From: Pseudomonas japonica
Lineage (GTDB): Bacteria; Pseudomonadota; Gammaproteobacteria; Pseudomonadales; Pseudomonadaceae
Length of the DNA stretch: 64,000 nt
NCBI RefSeq assembly: GCF_900188455.1
Contig: NZ_FZOL01000001.1
Coordinates: forward strand, 310,001-374,000
Direction: 5' to 3'
Shown: piece by piece, positions 61,958 through 64,000 of the stretch
Position numbering within the stretch: the stretch's first letter is position 1
How the letters are laid out: every line of letters starts with the position of its first letter
The notes under the pieces: generated by a model
Database searches by the model: none
Told to the model about the DNA's origin: nothing
Seen by the model: the letters and a program-made list of their open reading frames with translations, nothing else
Position numbers and translations under genes: made by a program

Positions 61958-63332
61958 CGCCGGCAGCCTGCGTGGGCGCCTGCTGGGGAACCTCGCGCTG
62001 CTGCTGGTGGTGCTGATGATCGCCAGCGGCCTGAGCGCCTACTGGAACGGGCGCGAGGCCGCCGACACCGCCTACGACCGCACCCTGCTGGCGTCGGCGC
62101 GGACCATCGCCGCCGGCCTCTCGCAGCGTGACGGCACGCTCAGCGCCGATGTGCCCTACGTGGCCCTGGACACCTTTGCCTACGACAGCGCCGGGCGCAT
62201 CTACTACCAGGTCAACGACATCCACCAGAAGCTGATTTCCGGCTACGAGCACATTCCCGCGCCGCCGCCGGGTACCCCGCGCACCGACGACTACCCGGCG
62301 CTGGCGCGCTTCTACGATGCCCGTTACCTGGGCCAGGACGTGCGCGTGGTCAGCCTGCTCAAGGCGGTCAGCGAGCCGAACATGAATGGCATGGCCGAGA
62401 TCCGTGTCGCCGAGACCGAGGAGGCGCGGGTGCGCATGGCCCGCGGCCTGATGGCCGATACCTTGCTGCGCCTGGGGATGCTGGCGCTGGGCGCGTTGCT
62501 GCTGGTGTGGTTCGCCGTGAGTGCGGCGCTGCGCCCGTTGGAGCGTCTGCGCGGCGCGGTGGAAGAGCGCCAGCCGGATGACCTGCGGCCCCTGCCGACG
62601 GTGGAGGTGCAGCAGGAACTGAGCCCGCTCGTGGGGGCGTTGAACCACTTCACCGAGCGCCTGCGCGAGCAGTTCGAGCGTCAGGCGCAGTTCATCGCCG
62701 ATGCCGCGCACGAACTGCGCACGCCGCTGGCGGCGCTGAAGGCACGGGTCGAACTGGGCCTGCGGGCGAAGGAACCGGAGGTCTGGCACGACACCTTGCA
62801 AGCCACGGCGCAGAGTACCGACAAGCTGACTCACCTGGCCAACCAGCTGCTGTCCATGGCCCGGGTGGAAAATGGCGCGCGGGCGATCGCCGAGGGCGGC
62901 GCCGAACTGCTCGACCTGAGTCAACTGACCCGCGAACTGGCCATGGCCATGGCGCCCCTGGCCCATGCCCGCGGCATCGCCCTGGCCCTGGAGGCCGAGG
63001 CCGCGGTGTGGGTGCGCGGCGAGCCGACCTTGCTCAACGAACTGCTCAGCAACCTGGTGGACAACGCGCTGGCCCATACGCCCAAGGGCGGCAACGTGAT
63101 CCTGCGGGTCAGCGCGCCGTGCGAACTGGAGGTGGAGGATGATGGCCCGGGCATTCCGCCGGACGAGCGCGACAAGGTGTTCGAGCGTTTCTACCGGCGC
63201 AGTGCCCAGGGCACCGGGCTGGGGCTGGCGATCGTCGGCGAGATCTGTCGCGCGCATTTGGCGGCGATCAGTCTGCATGATGGCGAGAGGGGTGGCTTGA
63301 AGGTCAGGGTGAGTTTCAATCCCGCGGTCTGA
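61950..63332 (+). CDS. tctE: Sensor histidine kinase
   Basis: 460 residues from the ATG at 61950, overlapping tctD by 8 bp. First membrane helix (about 12-32), periplasmic sensor (about 35-170), second helix (about 172-193), HAMP region, HisKA with His254 in DAAHELRTPL, and a HATPase domain with DNALAHTPKGG, DDGPGIP and GTGLGLAI boxes. It senses extracellular tricarboxylate, probably citrate, and phosphorylates TctD. Confidence 0.94.
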   Translation: MRNAGSLRGRLLGNLALLLVVLMIASGLSAYWNGREAADTAYDRTLLASARTIAAGLSQRDGTLSADVPYVALDTFAYDSAGRIYYQVNDIHQKLISGYEHIPAPPPGTPRTDDYPALARFYDARYLGQDVRVVSLLKAVSEPNMNGMAEIRVAETEEARVRMARGLMADTLLRLGMLALGALLLVWFAVSAALRPLERLRGAVEERQPDDLRPLPTVEVQQELSPLVGALNHFTERLREQFERQAQFIADAAHELRTPLAALKARVELGLRAKEPEVWHDTLQATAQSTDKLTHLANQLLSMARVENGARAIAEGGAELLDLSQLTRELAMAMAPLAHARGIALALEAEAAVWVRGEPTLLNELLSNLVDNALAHTPKGGNVILRVSAPCELEVEDDGPGIPPDERDKVFERFYRRSAQGTGLGLAIVGEICRAHLAAISLHDGERGGLKVRVSFNPAV

Positions 63333-63342
63333 TGCGCATGCC

Positions 63343-63453
63343 CCCGTAGGAGCGCGGCTTGCCCGCGAAAGGACCGCAACGCGGTCCCAGAATTCAGCGT
63401 TATCGGGGACCGCGTTGCGGTCCTTTCGCGGGCAAGCCACGCTCCTACGGGGC
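63343..63453. repeat. Paired REP element between tctE and the HDOD gene
   Basis: 47-bp arms 63343-63389 and 63407-63453, complementary except for one base, around a 17-bp centre, with the same REP core as 55441-55550. Lies between convergent genes, consistent with a terminator function. Confidence 0.88.
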
Positions 63454-63465
63454 GGTAGAAGGCTT

Positions 63466-64000
63466 CTATCTGAACATCCGCTGCGCATCCAGCAGATCCT
63501 CGTCGGACAGCAAGCCGCCCGCCGGCACCGTCAGGTGGCGCAGCGCCAGCATGTCGCGCAACGGGCGTCCAGCGCTTTCGCTCAACGCCTGGGCGATCTG
63601 CACGATGTCCACGTAGTCGATCCGCGCCGAACGCCGTTCCAGGTTCTGCACCTCTCCCGGCAGGTTCGCCAGTTGCTCGGGGAACTCCCAGACACTGAGG
63701 ATCTTGTCGCCCAGCTCCGGATGGATCTGCTCGATCACATGGTTCAGGCAGACCGGGTCCGAGAGCAGTTCGTTGTGCTCCTCGGCATAGGTCAGGATCG
63801 GCAGCACGCCGATCTGGTGGACCAGCCCGGCCAGGGCCGCCTGGTCCGGTTTGAGGTCGGTGTAGCGCGAACTCAGTTCATAGCTGATGCCGGCGATTTC
63901 AAGGCTTTTTGCCCAGATTTCCCGCATCTTCTGCCCCACCGCTTCCGAGCGGGCATGGAAGATCTGCTCGATCACCAGTCCGATCGCCAGGTTGCAGCTG
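63466..64000 (-). CDS. HDOD domain protein (C-terminal part)
   Basis: The frame is open to the edge of the window, so at least 178 residues of a longer gene are present; the GTG at 63975 is internal. The segment matches the C-terminal half of an HDOD domain: ALAGLVHQIGVLPIL, HPELGDKILSVWEFP and IVQIAQALS are HD-like helices without metal-binding His-Asp pairs. HDOD proteins act in signalling, often with c-di-GMP or chemotaxis modules. The N-terminal part is not visible. Confidence 0.88.
   Translation of the reverse strand, partial: SCNLAIGLVIEQIFHARSEAVGQKMREIWAKSLEIAGISYELSSRYTDLKPDQAALAGLVHQIGVLPILTYAEEHNELLSDPVCLNHVIEQIHPELGDKILSVWEFPEQLANLPGEVQNLERRSARIDYVDIVQIAQALSESAGRPLRDMLALRHLTVPAGGLLSDEDLLDAQRMFR

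Overview
The window reads as Pseudomonas chromosome (gamma-proteobacterium, high GC). The evidence is a recognisable phaG, rsuA, ung and tctABC/opdH/tctDE backbone, paired Pseudomonas-type REP inverted repeats, and gene order to the right of a tRNA-Gly(CCC) that, from memory, matches P. aeruginosa PAO1 around PA0730-PA0757. No rRNA, CRISPR array, plasmid functions, complete insertion sequence or prophage was seen.

Left part (1-36 kb) is a catabolic accessory region. It holds a transporter fragment, a fused double acyl-CoA dehydrogenase, a bifunctional enoyl-CoA hydratase/3-hydroxyacyl-CoA dehydrogenase, an AlkS/MalT-type LuxR regulator, two acyl-CoA ligases, an envelope set (DUF1302, DUF1329, Asp-box protein, RND/MMPL permease, DUF2889), an AraC regulator, an alcohol and an aldehyde dehydrogenase, a second acyl-CoA dehydrogenase, a classical thiolase, a dienoyl-CoA-reductase-like SDR, two crotonases, an SCP-x thiolase, two more thiolase-fold proteins that lack the thiolase catalytic residues, and two DUF35 zinc/OB-fold proteins. 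Together these could oxidise a hydrophobic alcohol to an acid, activate it with CoA and shorten it by beta-oxidation plus possibly a retro-aldol step. The substrate cannot be read from the sequence; branched or alicyclic compounds (terpenoid or steroid side-chain-like) are the best inference. A 19-bp motif occurs at four intergenic sites, three of them just upstream of these operons. A degraded inverted duplication of a crotonase-ligase pair flanks the block at 8.5 and 34.7 kb.

Middle (36-40 kb): a secreted lipase with three ricin-B-type lectin modules, then 1.1 kb without convincing genes, ending at the 3' end of tRNA-Gly(CCC). That tRNA is a plausible boundary between accessory DNA and core genome.

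Right part (40-64 kb) is mostly core: phaG, rsuA, a small Cys-rich protein, a dCache-GGDEF cyclase, a Tyr/Arg-rich lipoprotein, a 3-hydroxyisobutyryl-CoA-hydrolase-like crotonase, ung, then (after an insertion) abrB-like transporter, tctABC, opdH-like porin, tctDE and an HDOD protein running off the end. Inserted between ung and the abrB-like gene are four paralogous large beta-sandwich proteins of unknown function, three with lux-box-like 20-bp elements upstream, and an autotransporter. REP inverted repeats sit between several operons.
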